Positions 1 to 8,781 of a DNA stretch of 64,000 nt are shown one piece after another (position 1 is the first letter of the stretch; every line of letters starts with the position of its first letter). The notes under the pieces were generated by a model that saw only the letters and a program-made list of their open reading frames with translations, searched no databases and was not told where the DNA came from. The DNA lies in the NCBI GenBank assembly GCA_041940305.1, contig JBGTSJ010000007.1:202565-266564 (forward strand). Direction: 5' to 3'. Source of the DNA: JBGTSJ01 sp041940305 (GTDB lineage Bacteria > Planctomycetota > Planctomycetia > Planctomycetales > Planctomycetaceae). The translations under genes and the position numbers were made by a program.

Positions 1-55
1 CGATCATCACGGGAAGCATCAGTACAATCGGCAGACCGGCAGCCAGTCGAGCCAT
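1..55 (-). CDS. possible 5' end of a membrane or exported protein (cut by window edge)
   Basis: An ATG at 55 on the minus strand opens 18 codons that read MARLAAGLPIVLMLPVMI and run off the left edge. This looks like a signal peptide or first membrane segment. The same frame is open upstream as far as a stop at 161-163, so the true start could lie further up. The SD match (GGCGGGA) abuts the ATG and is poor. Too little sequence is present to assign a family. Confidence 0.25.
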   Translation of the reverse strand, partial: MARLAAGLPIVLMLPVMI

Positions 56-316
56 TCCCGCCAAAAGGGCCGTCCAGCGCGATCTCTGCTTGGACCAGCG
101 TGAAACCAGCGCGATCGACTGGAGCTGCCGCAGATGAATTGGGTCACGCCTCCCCGTACACTACCCACACGCGACCACTTCGGAGAGAGCGCGTTCGTCC
201 AAAGCTTCTAATGGCAAGGAGGAACGCGATTTCGCGACCCGCGGCTTACCCGCTTGCACGTGGCATATCTGCTGCGGTAGTACGTGGCCTACTACCACCA
301 GGAGCGGCTCCCGTAC

Positions 317-1021
317 TCAGCAGTTCGGATAGTACGGATGGTCGGGAGTGCAATCGGAGGAGATGCAGATGCCGCCGCCGCAGTACTCGTGGGGCGCGCA
401 GACCACGCCACAGGCGCCGCAGTTGTTCGCGTCGAAGTACAGGCTGGTGCAGTAACCCGAGCACATTGTCCCTCCCTCGTAGCACTCGCTGCACACTCCG
501 TTATTGCAGTACGGCGTGTCGCCCGAACAGACGTTGCCGCAAGCGCCGCAGTTGTCGGGATCGGAGTCCAGGAAGGTGCAGGTGCCGTCACAGTCCACCG
601 CGCCCTCGACGCAGGCATACTCGCACTGGCCGAAGATGCAGGCGATCTGTTCGTTGGGTCCGCGGTACTCGCAGGCGTAGCCGCAGGCGCCGCAGTTGTA
701 GGGATCCATCGCGAGATCGGCACAGTAGTCGCCGCAGGCGGTCCGGCCGGCTTCGCAGCAGAAGTAATTCCCGCAGCTGCCCGCGAGGCGGCTGGTCTGC
801 TGGTTGCAGGCCCGACAGGCGCGGAGGCACTGATCCTGCTGCCGCCTGTTCTTACACTTGCAGAACGCTCGGCAGGGATCCGTCCTTCTGGCAAACACGG
901 ATTCGAGACCGAACGGGTTCAGGACCGCGGCGGCCGCCACGAGGCCAATGCGGCGCAGCGACTCACGGCGGGGCAGAGGCTCGGCGAGGGACTTCGTGAA
1001 GTCGTCGAAGTGATGAGTCAT
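317..1021 (-). CDS. exported cysteine-rich protein with NCGACG repeats (Stig1-like)
   Basis: A 234-residue protein with 34 cysteines. The N-terminus carries a twin-arginine-like stretch (PRRESLRRIG) followed by a short hydrophobic run ending near ...ESVFA, so export by Tat or Sec is likely. The mature part has three copies of a D-x-x-NCGACG-x-x-C unit (around residues 107-118, 153-164 and 197-208), separated by C-x-G-x-C spacers. This pattern resembles the Stig1-like Cys-rich repeats of myxobacterial and planctomycete surface proteins. AAAGG lies 7-8 nt before the ATG. The gene follows the double thioredoxin gene on the same strand after 80 bp, which suggests that its disulfides may be handled by that neighbour (inference). 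The exact function is unknown. Confidence 0.85.
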   Translation of the reverse strand: MTHHFDDFTKSLAEPLPRRESLRRIGLVAAAAVLNPFGLESVFARRTDPCRAFCKCKNRRQQDQCLRACRACNQQTSRLAGSCGNYFCCEAGRTACGDYCADLAMDPYNCGACGYACEYRGPNEQIACIFGQCEYACVEGAVDCDGTCTFLDSDPDNCGACGNVCSGDTPYCNNGVCSECYEGGTMCSGYCTSLYFDANNCGACGVVCAPHEYCGGGICISSDCTPDHPYYPNC

Positions 1022-1101
1022 GACAGGCCTTTCGAGAGAGATGAGGAAACGTGGGTCAGTAGTGTGGAGTCATTCCGTACGTTCGGTGGTCTTCGGCAGG
1101 A

Positions 1102-2226
1102 CTAGGGTGCATGGGAGAGCTGCCGCCCGTTCAGCGATTCGTGTGTCGCCCGAGCATCGGAGTCGCGCACGAGGGCGAGGATCGGTTCCACGCCGACGGC
1201 CACATTGCTGAGCAGGACGCCCTGCTCGTCGATGAGATAGCTGATGGGCGTGGCGAACATGCCGTACTTGAGCGAGATCTCCCACTGCTTCTGCATCACG
1301 ATGGGATAGTGCAGGCCCAGCGACGCCGCCTTGGCACGGGCCGCATCCGCGTCGCGGCGGCTGATGACCACGATCTGCAGATCCTTTCGCCGCACATGCA
1401 GATCTTCGAGCAGTGGCGCCAGTTCGTCACAGGGGCCGCAGTTCGGGTCCGAGAAAACCAGCAGCACCCGCCGCCCCCGCAGTTCCGATAGTGACAGTTC
1501 GCCGCCATCGAGGCGCGGCAGCCGGAAATCCGGCGCCTCCGTCCCGGCCTGCAGTCCATTCCGATTAAGACGGCTGCGGGCCAGGGAGGGATCGGGCGTC
1601 TTGTGATGCGTATCGCCGGACTTTGACTGCGGGCGGGCGACGGCCGCGTCCGGCTGCGCGAACAACTTGAGCAACGGCTCGGCGCCCACGGTCAGTGCAC
1701 TGGCGATGCGGCCGCCGGCATCAAGTCGGTAGCCCATCGGAGTGCCCTGCGCCTGATAGCGCGACGCGACCTCCATCTCGTTCTGCAGGAGGACCGGGCA
1801 GCGCATACCGTGCCTCTCGACGAGCTTGCGGTTCGCCTCCCGGTTGCCCGTCGTCACGATCACCGGCAACGCACGCCCCTCCGCTTTCTCGATCGCCAGC
1901 GCGGCCAGCTCCGGAGCCATCTTCGTGCAGAAGCCGCATTTGGGATCGATAAAGATGAGCAGCACCTCCCGGCCGCGGAAGTCGGACAGCTTATGGCTGA
2001 CGCCGTCGAGGTCCGGGAGTTCAAAGTCCGGCGCCATGCTGCCCGACGGCAACGCGGGCCGCTCCCGGCGCGCGCCCGTTCCGCTGGAGGCGAGGCGCTG
2101 CTCGATCGCCTGCAGCCGCAGTAATATCCGGCCGTTCTGCCGCAGCAGCTGGTAACCGAGCCAGGTCCAGACCCCAAGCAGCAGCCACGGCAGGACCGTT
2201 CCGAATGCAATCGACATGTGATCCAC
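1102..2226 (-). CDS. membrane-anchored protein with two tandem thioredoxin-like domains
   Basis: A 374-residue protein. One transmembrane anchor (about residues 8-27) is followed by two peroxiredoxin/TlpA/MauD-type thioredoxin folds in a row. The first (about 62-190) has C97-G-F-C100 in the context FIDPKCGFC. The second (about 226-355) has C263-G-P-C266 in the context FSDPNCGPC, and its ATPISYLID segment supplies the cis-proline loop. Each half begins with the APDFxLPxLDG motif typical of TlpA/AhpC-TSA proteins. A single TlpA or MauD is about half this length, so this is a duplication-fusion. The start has a strong SD (GAGGTGGATCAC-ATG). It probably acts in the periplasm on disulfides; the neighbouring Cys-rich exported protein is a plausible client (inference). 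Confidence 0.9.
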   Translation of the reverse strand: MDHMSIAFGTVLPWLLLGVWTWLGYQLLRQNGRILLRLQAIEQRLASSGTGARRERPALPSGSMAPDFELPDLDGVSHKLSDFRGREVLLIFIDPKCGFCTKMAPELAALAIEKAEGRALPVIVTTGNREANRKLVERHGMRCPVLLQNEMEVASRYQAQGTPMGYRLDAGGRIASALTVGAEPLLKLFAQPDAAVARPQSKSGDTHHKTPDPSLARSRLNRNGLQAGTEAPDFRLPRLDGGELSLSELRGRRVLLVFSDPNCGPCDELAPLLEDLHVRRKDLQIVVISRRDADAARAKAASLGLHYPIVMQKQWEISLKYGMFATPISYLIDEQGVLLSNVAVGVEPILALVRDSDARATHESLNGRQLSHAP

Positions 2227-2273
2227 CTCGAGGTTCGATTCCGAGTCCCGGTGTGCTGCGGGGGACGTCCCGT

Positions 2274-3287
2274 TCAGTTCCTGGGGACGACGACGACGCA
2301 GCTCGCCGTGCCCCAGTTGAAGTCGGCATTCACCACGGTGGCTTCGATGGTGTAGGTGCGGCCGTTTCCGCCACCCGCGCGTTCGGCGCGCAGCTCGATT
2401 TCGCCCTCGAACGCACCTGTTTCTTCGTCGAACTCGAACTCCTCAGTGACGTCGACCGGCTCGCTGAAGCCGTCTTCTCCGTCGGTGTCTCCGGTGGTGT
2501 TTCCGTCCCCCTTGCCGTTGTCGGGCTCGTTGCTGGTGACAATCACTTGCCAGAGCTGGCGACCGTCCGCGCCAAAGCAGGCATCGGTCACCTCGATCGA
2601 GACCTCCACTTCGACCATGCGGTGATTCGGCGGCCAGAGCCTTGTCCGGTCGGTACTGCAGGTTACTTCGGGCATGGACTGCACCGGCGAGTTGCCGTCG
2701 TCCGGCGCGAGATCGGAGACCTGCACGTTCCGGCCGATGCCGTTGCGCGGCCAGAGGTTGTACGTCCATTCACAGGGCGGTCGAGACGCCGAGGGAAGCA
2801 TCAGGCTGAGCGGCACGCTGGCGATGAACTGGTCGCCGTCGATCAGGATGTCGGCCGGATCGAGCTGCGTTATCACGCCGGCGATGACGTTATTGAACAG
2901 CCCTGTGCCGTTGGGATTGATGCGGACGATCGAATCCCACAACACGTTGGGGCCGATGACGGGTGGCGCTGCCGAACCGAGGAAGCGCGGCGTTCCCTGC
3001 CCCCGATCCACCCCGAACAGGTACAGCCCGCCGATCTGCTCGGTGGGGGCGATCGGCCCCGCCATCCTGCCGAAGAACACCATGCGGTCGCCGACAATGG
3101 TGACCTGATGCTCGAGCACGTCCATGCCGGGCTGATGCACTCCGGTGTACGTCTCGAGGATGTCGTCGGCCGGATCGGAGATGGGTGCGGCCCGCACGCC
3201 GGCCGTTGGCGCGGCGACCAACAGTACGGCCCCCGTCACGGCGGCCAGGGCGGCTTGGCGCCAGTCAGCACAGAGAGAGTTCTTCAT
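2274..3287 (-). CDS. secreted protein of unknown function
   Basis: A 337-residue protein with an N-terminal signal peptide (hydrophobic run AALAAVTGAVLLVAA, likely cleavage after GVRAA). The middle part looks like a beta-rich surface domain. Around residues 215-310 is a segment beginning LWPPNHRMVEVEV and ending in a CVVVVPRN-like strand. Such PPNH/HYR-like modules occur in bacterial extracellular proteins. An acidic GDxDGED patch lies within it. A good SD (AAAAGGA) lies 7 nt before the ATG. It is the first gene of the probable three-gene run with the thioredoxin fusion (47-bp gap). No enzyme family is recognised. Confidence 0.8.
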   Translation of the reverse strand: MKNSLCADWRQAALAAVTGAVLLVAAPTAGVRAAPISDPADDILETYTGVHQPGMDVLEHQVTIVGDRMVFFGRMAGPIAPTEQIGGLYLFGVDRGQGTPRFLGSAAPPVIGPNVLWDSIVRINPNGTGLFNNVIAGVITQLDPADILIDGDQFIASVPLSLMLPSASRPPCEWTYNLWPRNGIGRNVQVSDLAPDDGNSPVQSMPEVTCSTDRTRLWPPNHRMVEVEVSIEVTDACFGADGRQLWQVIVTSNEPDNGKGDGNTTGDTDGEDGFSEPVDVTEEFEFDEETGAFEGEIELRAERAGGGNGRTYTIEATVVNADFNWGTASCVVVVPRN

Positions 3288-3368
3288 TTCGATTCCTTTT
3301 CATAGAGTCCGCGATACCATGAAAAGACATCGCGGCCGGCGCGCAGACTGGGCGCCGGAGTGATGCCT

Positions 3369-3410
3369 GGCCGGCGAGGGGCTTGCTTGGCGGTAAGGAC
3401 CTCGCCGGCC
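3369..3410 (-). terminator. hairpin downstream of the kinase gene
   Basis: A perfect 11-bp inverted repeat (GGCCGGCGAGG and CCTCGCCGGCC, 3369-3379 and 3400-3410) with a 20-nt loop. It sits about 60 bp past the kinase stop and before the next same-strand gene. It lacks a long U-tract, so it could be a terminator or an mRNA 3'-end stabiliser. Confidence 0.5.
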
Positions 3411-3469
3411 GCTTTCACTAGCGGTGGCCGACTGTTCTGCAAGGTCGGCCGAATCGATCACCTGCTATC

Positions 3470-6400
3470 TCATTTGTGCAGACGTACGAACTCCTCCGGG
3501 ACCTCACCGATCGCCATCTTGGCGCTCTTGTGAAACAGTCGCTGCACTTGGAAGCTGTCACTTGCCCCTTCGTTCGTCCAAGCCGCGTTACCTTCCGGGC
3601 TTGCGCTTAAATCCGGATCAATACTGAGTCCGAACTCGCGCAGGGTAGCGCTGACTTCCTCGAGGTTCCAAATAGCCAGGTCGCCGTCGTTACCCCCGAC
3701 GGCGAGCCGCGCACCATCAGTGCTCCAGGCGAGCGACTCTGTCTTGTTGTGCAATCCCTGGGGCAGTACTACGAGCTCACGATCCTCTGCCACATCGAAG
3801 ATCCGGATGATGTTCGGATACTGTTCTGGTGCTGCCATCCGTGTTGAATCCGAAGTGAACGCATGAAAGAAGAAGGGGACAGGTGTCTGCATATAGGTTG
3901 AACGCGCCTCTCGGACATTCCACACACCCATTCGATTTGCGTCGGCCTGATAGAACAGCTCCTCACCAGTGGGATCGAAGTGGAGCGTGTACCAGCCCGC
4001 TGCTACCGGCGTTTCCATTTCCTGCAAGGGCTGTTCGCTGCTCACGTCGCCTAGAAAGAGTCGGGCGGGATAATTGAGGAGGACCGCTACCTGCGAACTG
4101 CCGGGCTGGAATTCCAGATCGATGCCCATGCCCGGCAAAGACAGCGTTCGCACGAGACGCAAGGACAATTGCCCATCGCCCGGTTCAATCTTCCAGCAGT
4201 CAAGCTGACCCCTACCAACAGCCGCAACAAGTGTCCCTGAGGAATCGAAATCAACGTCCCACAGTTGGGCTGGCACCTTCGCTGCAGCCAACTGCTTGCC
4301 GGTCTTTGTATCCCACAGAATTACCTTGCCTTCCCAACCCGTACTGCACATCCATTGTCCATCCGGGCTGAACTTGACGGCTTGGACATCAAGGGAATGT
4401 CCGGCGCACTCATGCAGCAATACGCCCGAATCGACATTCCAGATTCGCACGGAATGATCCTTCGACGACGAAGCGAGCAGACGGCCATCCGGGCTGAAGT
4501 CAATTCCCATGACTGCGCCACGATGGCCCGCCAGGGTTTGTTTTTCGGGAGTACTCTTGGTAGGCCATGCGCTCACGACGGACTGTCCGTCCTCCCCGAT
4601 GCCCAATAGCAGCTGACCATCGGCACTGTATTCGAGTGAGTGCACGCCGCCGGGAGGCACTATTGCGGCAATAAGCCGGTTCGACCGCAGCGACCAGATC
4701 TCAATCTTGTGAGTGCAATCGAATGTGGCCACCTGTTGGCCTGTGGGGTCGATTGCGGGACTTCTGAAAATCCAGGCTCCGCGGAAATACGTCTGCGCCT
4801 CCAGATCCGGGACCGTCAGTACCATCGCTCCCTGATCGCAAGCTGCAACCAGCAGTTGTCCGTCCCGGCTGAATGAGAGCGCTTCGATGAGTCCCAGCGG
4901 GCCGGACTTGCTCCCATGCTCCTGTCCGTCAGCATCCCACAGTGTGATTGTGTTGCTACTACGTCGAATGGCTAGCCAGCGGCCATCCGCAGACACTGCT
5001 GTGGCCAACCGCGAACTCTGCGAATGTCTTTCATCAATGATGGACTGGAATGTCGCTGAAATGGCGATGGGGGGCATCCGCTCGACTGCCGCCAAGTCCA
5101 GTGGATCGAGACCAATCGGATCTCCCAGACAGGCCAGGACCTCATCGCGAACCTCAGTCGGATCATTCTCGCGGATCTCTAGCGCATTCGCCCGATGCAG
5201 GTAGTCCCACACGTCTCGTCGGTAGCCGGGCCTGCGAGACTTGCGCAGGGCCGCGGCGCCTTCAAGAAGGACACGATACAGCCGCGATTCGGTGTCAAGT
5301 CGTGCCAGTTCGGCTTCCTGGCGGGCCATTTCCGTGTCGTCGGCAAGCCTCTTTCGGCCGTTTGCCAGCTCGCGCTGCTGGGCTGCATAGATCAGTGCAC
5401 CTGAGGCCAGCAGGAACAAACATGCCGCAGCGAGCGCGGTGGCGGCGACAACTCCCTTGTGCTGCCGTGCCATTTTTCGCAGACGATACAAGGCCGAGGG
5501 CGGACACGCCTGCACCGTCTCGTCGGCCAGATAGTGCAACACGTCGGCTGCGAAACCGTTGGCTGTCTCGTACCGCCTGCCACGGTCCTTCTCCAGGGCC
5601 TTCATTACAATCCAGTCCAGTTCGCCGCGGAGCAGTTTCGCGAGTTTCGCCGGCTCGGTACTGCGGTTGGCCGCCAGCGTCGGCAGCCCCTCCGCCGTAC
5701 TTAGTTTCGTACTTGGCTTCGATGGCTCTTGCTCCCGGATGACCCGCAGCATCTCCAGTATACCGGCCTGCTGCAGCGTATCGCGCGAGAAGGGGGTACT
5801 GCCGGTCAGCAGTTCGTAGAGTAATACTCCCAGCGAGTAGATGTCGCTGCGTGTGTCGATGTCGAGCTGGTTGACCTCGGCCTGTTCGGGGGACATGTAC
5901 TCAAGCGTGCCCACAAGGTTGCCGAAGCCCGTCACCAGCGTCTTCTCGGTGAGCGGCTGACCGACCGCCTTGGCCACGCCAAAATCAATCACCTTCGGGA
6001 CCGGCCGGCCGTCGTATCGCGAGACCAGCACGTTGGACGGCTTGACATCGCGATGAATGATCCCTTTCTGGTGCGCATGCTGGATCGCCTGACAGACCGG
6101 CACGAACAGCTCCAGCCGAGCCTTCGGCGTGAGATGATGCTCATCGCAGTAGCGGGTGATCGGCACTCCCTTGACCAGTTCCATTACGAAGTAGGGTCGT
6201 CCGTTCGCGGTCGTTCCTGCGTCGAGAACCTTCGCGATGTTCGGGTGGTCCATGAGGGCTAGCGCCTGGCGTTCGGCCTCGAACCGGCTGATGACCTCCC
6301 GGGAATCCATGCCGGCCTTGATCAGCTTGAGCGCCACTGTCCGCCGGACCGGCTCCGACTGTTGAGCCATCCACACCGTGCCCATCCCCCCTTCGCCGAT

Positions 6401-6664
6401 TTGCTCGACGAGCTTGTAGGGGCCAATAACCGTGGCCGGAGACTCTGTGGAGCAGCCAGTTGTCATCGTCGGGGCGAATTCAGCAGGCGTACTGTCAAGG
6501 AAGTTGTCAAGTTGCTGGTGATGCACAAGGAGCGCGTTTACTTCCTTCCGCAGTAGTTCGTTACCGGCACAGCATTCGTCCAAATAGGCCTGTCGCTCTT
6601 CGTCCCGGGTGATCTCGAGGGCGTTCAGAAAGAGGCTCTTCGCTAAATCCTGTGGCGTTGCCAT
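3470..6664 (-). CDS. Ser/Thr protein kinase with transmembrane segment and WD40 repeats
   Basis: About 1064 residues from the ATG at 6664. The frame is open further up, but that part overlaps the sigma gene and looks non-coding. Residues 1-60 form the short helical segment (ALEITRDEERQAYLDECC) typical of planctomycete kinases paired with ECF sigma factors. The PKN2-like kinase domain spans about 82-360, with a GEGGMGTV loop, K113, HRD (D206), DFG (D227-F-G) and an APE-like SPEQ. A transmembrane helix (about 455-475) and a short coiled coil follow. The C-terminal half is a WD40 propeller with repeats such as LAGHRGAVMGIDFSPDGRLLASSSKDHSVRIWN. It probably phosphorylates Ser/Thr targets at the membrane. 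The upstream ECF sigma gene (104-bp gap) is the likely partner. Confidence 0.93.
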   Translation of the reverse strand: MATPQDLAKSLFLNALEITRDEERQAYLDECCAGNELLRKEVNALLVHHQQLDNFLDSTPAEFAPTMTTGCSTESPATVIGPYKLVEQIGEGGMGTVWMAQQSEPVRRTVALKLIKAGMDSREVISRFEAERQALALMDHPNIAKVLDAGTTANGRPYFVMELVKGVPITRYCDEHHLTPKARLELFVPVCQAIQHAHQKGIIHRDVKPSNVLVSRYDGRPVPKVIDFGVAKAVGQPLTEKTLVTGFGNLVGTLEYMSPEQAEVNQLDIDTRSDIYSLGVLLYELLTGSTPFSRDTLQQAGILEMLRVIREQEPSKPSTKLSTAEGLPTLAANRSTEPAKLAKLLRGELDWIVMKALEKDRGRRYETANGFAADVLHYLADETVQACPPSALYRLRKMARQHKGVVAATALAAACLFLLASGALIYAAQQRELANGRKRLADDTEMARQEAELARLDTESRLYRVLLEGAAALRKSRRPGYRRDVWDYLHRANALEIRENDPTEVRDEVLACLGDPIGLDPLDLAAVERMPPIAISATFQSIIDERHSQSSRLATAVSADGRWLAIRRSSNTITLWDADGQEHGSKSGPLGLIEALSFSRDGQLLVAACDQGAMVLTVPDLEAQTYFRGAWIFRSPAIDPTGQQVATFDCTHKIEIWSLRSNRLIAAIVPPGGVHSLEYSADGQLLLGIGEDGQSVVSAWPTKSTPEKQTLAGHRGAVMGIDFSPDGRLLASSSKDHSVRIWNVDSGVLLHECAGHSLDVQAVKFSPDGQWMCSTGWEGKVILWDTKTGKQLAAAKVPAQLWDVDFDSSGTLVAAVGRGQLDCWKIEPGDGQLSLRLVRTLSLPGMGIDLEFQPGSSQVAVLLNYPARLFLGDVSSEQPLQEMETPVAAGWYTLHFDPTGEELFYQADANRMGVWNVREARSTYMQTPVPFFFHAFTSDSTRMAAPEQYPNIIRIFDVAEDRELVVLPQGLHNKTESLAWSTDGARLAVGGNDGDLAIWNLEEVSATLREFGLSIDPDLSASPEGNAAWTNEGASDSFQVQRLFHKSAKMAIGEVPEEFVRLHK

Positions 6665-6768
6665 GGCACATGCGCTTCGAATCTGCTGTGAGTACAGTGC
6701 GGACGGAACTGGTCTAATCCGCCACTGATTCTGTGAAATCCTGGCAGAATCCACCTTTCTGCCACGGC

Positions 6769-7335
6769 TCAAGGTTCCCCAGGCGAGATGGCGCGATGGA
6801 GCCAAGTGCGCGCGTAAGTCCAATTGCGCTCGGCAGTACGGAGTGAGATGCCAAGTGCATCCGCGGCCTGCGACATCGTCAGTCCGGCGAAGAATCGAAG
6901 TTTGACGAGATTAGCAGCCAGCTCGTCTTTCAGTTCCAAGGCGGACAACGCCTCGTCGAGTGCCATCAGATCCTCTGGATTCTCGGGGGCGACGGCGTCT
7001 ACGCTGCGGATTGCTATGCGACCGCTGTGTAGTGCGCGTCGATGCACCTGATTCCTTCTGGCGCGGTCCACCAAGATTCGTCGCATGGCTTCGGCAGCGG
7101 CCGCGAAGAAATGGCCACGCGAGTTCCAGGATTGTCCAGTGTCAGGAGAGCCGACCAATCGCAGGTAGGCCTCGTGCACCAGAGCCGTCGCTTGCAGCGT
7201 TTGACCTGGTGATTCCTGCGCGATTCGGGCGGCAGCGAGCTTGCGCAGTTCGTCGTAGACCAGTGGCAACAATTGGTCGGCAGCGTGGGGATCGCCCCGC
7301 TCAATGGACGCCAGAATCTGAGTGACGTCGGACAT
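6769..7335 (-). CDS. ECF-type RNA polymerase sigma factor (planctomycete kinase-linked group)
   Basis: 188 residues from the ATG at 7335 (MSDVTQILASIERGD). Region 2 contains LLPLVYDELRKLAAARI and TALVHEAYLRLVG; region 4 contains LRFFAGLTMSQAADALGISLRTAERNW, a sigma70 helix-turn-helix. The wording matches the ECF group found in Planctomycetes and Acidobacteria next to WD40/TPR kinases. The open frame upstream of 7335 is low-complexity and not conserved-looking, so the internal ATG was chosen. It probably directs a regulon controlled by the downstream kinase through phosphorylation (inference from family context; no classical anti-sigma gene is visible). Confidence 0.92.
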   Translation of the reverse strand: MSDVTQILASIERGDPHAADQLLPLVYDELRKLAAARIAQESPGQTLQATALVHEAYLRLVGSPDTGQSWNSRGHFFAAAAEAMRRILVDRARRNQVHRRALHSGRIAIRSVDAVAPENPEDLMALDEALSALELKDELAANLVKLRFFAGLTMSQAADALGISLRTAERNWTYARTWLHRAISPGEP

Positions 7336-7436
7336 AGAGGCTGTCGAACACCGCCGAAGTCCGTTGAATGGAGGTGCTCGGTTGCGTCGTTCAGCGGTGG
7401 CTGATGATTCTCGCACGGGGCCGGGCCGTTCGCCAC

Positions 7437-7676
7437 CTATCCATCGGTCCCGGTCTGGAAAGCGGGTTGCTCATCGAGACCGGCGGTATCTCGCGATGCG
7501 CACCCGGGGCGCTCGAAACGGCAGTCTCCCTCTCGTATGGGCGCCGCATCTCTCCCAGCCCTCGGATCCCCCGGGATCGACCGGAACAACTTCTCGCCTG
7601 CCGCCCTCTCAAACTCCTCCACCGCCCCGACACGCGTCGTCACGATCGGCACCTCTAATTGGGGCTGACTCAGCAT
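7437..7676 (-). pseudogene. possible glycosyltransferase C-terminal remnant
   Basis: A 79-codon frame whose first third reads LEVPIVTTRVGAVEEF followed by AAGEKLFRSIPGDPRA. This resembles the sugar-nucleotide-binding loop and following strand of GT-B (family 4) glycosyltransferases, where a typical sequence is GLPVVATRVGGVPE...PPGDPRALA. The rest of the enzyme is absent, and the frame overlaps the end of the neighbouring ATPase remnant. The similarity is short, so this could be chance. Confidence 0.28.
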
Positions 7677-8166
7677 TGACCGGCACGTTGGACCCGAACT
7701 TCCAGCGATACACCAGGTCGGCGTCCTCGGCTTTGCGGAGCAGGATGCCCGCCTTGCGTGCTGTAAGCCCTTGCTCCCGCGCCTTCTCCGTGATGTCGAG
7801 CTTCAGTTCAGGCTCCTCGCCAACGAACTCCTCGGCGAACCGCTCCGGCGTCCAGTCCGGTTCCTGCGACTGCTCGCGCGCCTCGTCACGCTTCCGCTGA
7901 CGGCGCGGTCGCGCAGCCTTGAGGTCGGCCGGGTCCAATGACAGCTCGGGAATCCACAGCGGGAACTGCCAGCGCAGCACGCTCGGTTCGATCGGCGGTC
8001 AGGACCGCACGGCCGCATCCAGTACGGCGCAGTTCTTCTCCTCGTGCGGCCTGAGGATCAGGTGCGTATCGGTCGCCCGGCTCTGGCTGCCGGCGCCGGC
8101 CCCCACGTCGGTGATGGCCTTCCCCGCCTGGGAGCGCAGCAGCCTCCGCGAGCGGACCCCCACCGA
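7609..8166 (-). pseudogene. remnant of a RepA-like AAA/RecA-fold ATPase (C-terminal part, internal stop)
   Basis: Reading the minus strand gives GKAITDVGAGAGSQSRA, then THLILRPHEEKNCAVLDAAVRS, then a TGA (7999-8001), and the same frame resumes with PPIEPSVLRWQFPLWIPELSLDP and a charged tail ending in GILLRKAEDADLVYRWKFGSN. This matches the C-terminal half of the phage or plasmid-type AAA ATPases common in Planctomycetes. Relatives have a tryptophan where the TGA is (RSWPP), so TGG has become TGA. The Walker A part is missing upstream, where a different plus-strand fragment begins. A non-functional remnant of an integrated element is the best reading. Confidence 0.6.
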
Positions 8167-8170
8167 CGGC

Positions 8171-8320
8171 ATGGACATGCTGTACTCGGCCGGGGTGTGG
8201 ATCTCGTACGGCGGGGCGTACGACCTGGAGGCGGCCGGCAGCGACAGCTACGACCTGACCGACACGCTGTACAACCCGCAGGTTTACTGGGGCTCCGGGG
8301 CCGGCAAGCGATTCGAGCCG
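8171..8320 (+). pseudogene. coding-like fragment, family unknown
   Basis: About 50 codons on the plus strand read MDMLYSAGVWISYGGAYDLE and continue through a balanced, GC-at-third-position stretch (DLTDTLYNPQVYWGSGAGK) before losing coding character after about 8320. It has no start context or SD. It abuts the truncated end of the ATPase remnant on the opposite strand, so it looks like one side of an old rearrangement junction. The family was not recognised. Confidence 0.25.
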
Positions 8321-8416
8321 AGTTCGAGACCACAAGTCGCGACTCGCTTCCTATCGCCCTCTGAGGTCAATGCCACCTCAATTCAACTGCCTGCATGCAA
8401 AGCCCTTGTGATTCCG

Positions 8417-8641
8417 TTACCGCGGCGCTGGCAACAGCAGTGTCGAATTGCGGGTCGGATACTTGCGATCCGGCAGGACGACACGCGTCAGATAGCGAGG
8501 ACGCCCCCACTCCGGTCTCAAAGATGGCCATCGGCCGAGCATACCGCAGCACAAAATCCAGCCCGTACAGCAATGCATCGGAGGCCCGCCAGATCGGATC
8601 GTACGCCGACAGCCCATCATCGGTCAGCATCGAGCACTCAT
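8417..8641 (-). pseudogene. frameshifted gene remnant, family unknown
   Basis: On the minus strand one frame reads MLTDDGLSAYDPIWRASDAL and then YGLDFVLRYARPMAIF. Near 8515 the coding character shifts by one base into RPEWGRPRYLTRVVLPDRKY and ends at TAA (8417-8419). The two pieces together look like one eroded protein of about 75 residues. There is no SD and no recognisable domain. It belongs to the same decayed stretch as the ATPase remnant. Confidence 0.35.
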
Positions 8642-8781
8642 CAGGTGGTGAATCGCGCTGCCGTGCAGAGGGACCGCGCGCCCGCACTCTGGCGAGGTCC
8701 AACCTGACACGCAAACCACGACGCCGGCATCATCGTTCCGCCCGGGCCCCAGGCCGTGCTCACCAAGCTGCAGGCCGGCGT

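Noticed and set aside
2228..2250. tRNA-like T-arm GGTTCGATTCC
   Set aside because: No acceptor, D or anticodon stems can be built around it; it lies in a 47-bp gap between two genes.
6665..6823. Upstream 53-codon extension of the kinase
   Set aside because: It overlaps the sigma-factor gene and lacks the planctomycete kinase N-terminal pattern, which begins at the 6664 ATG.
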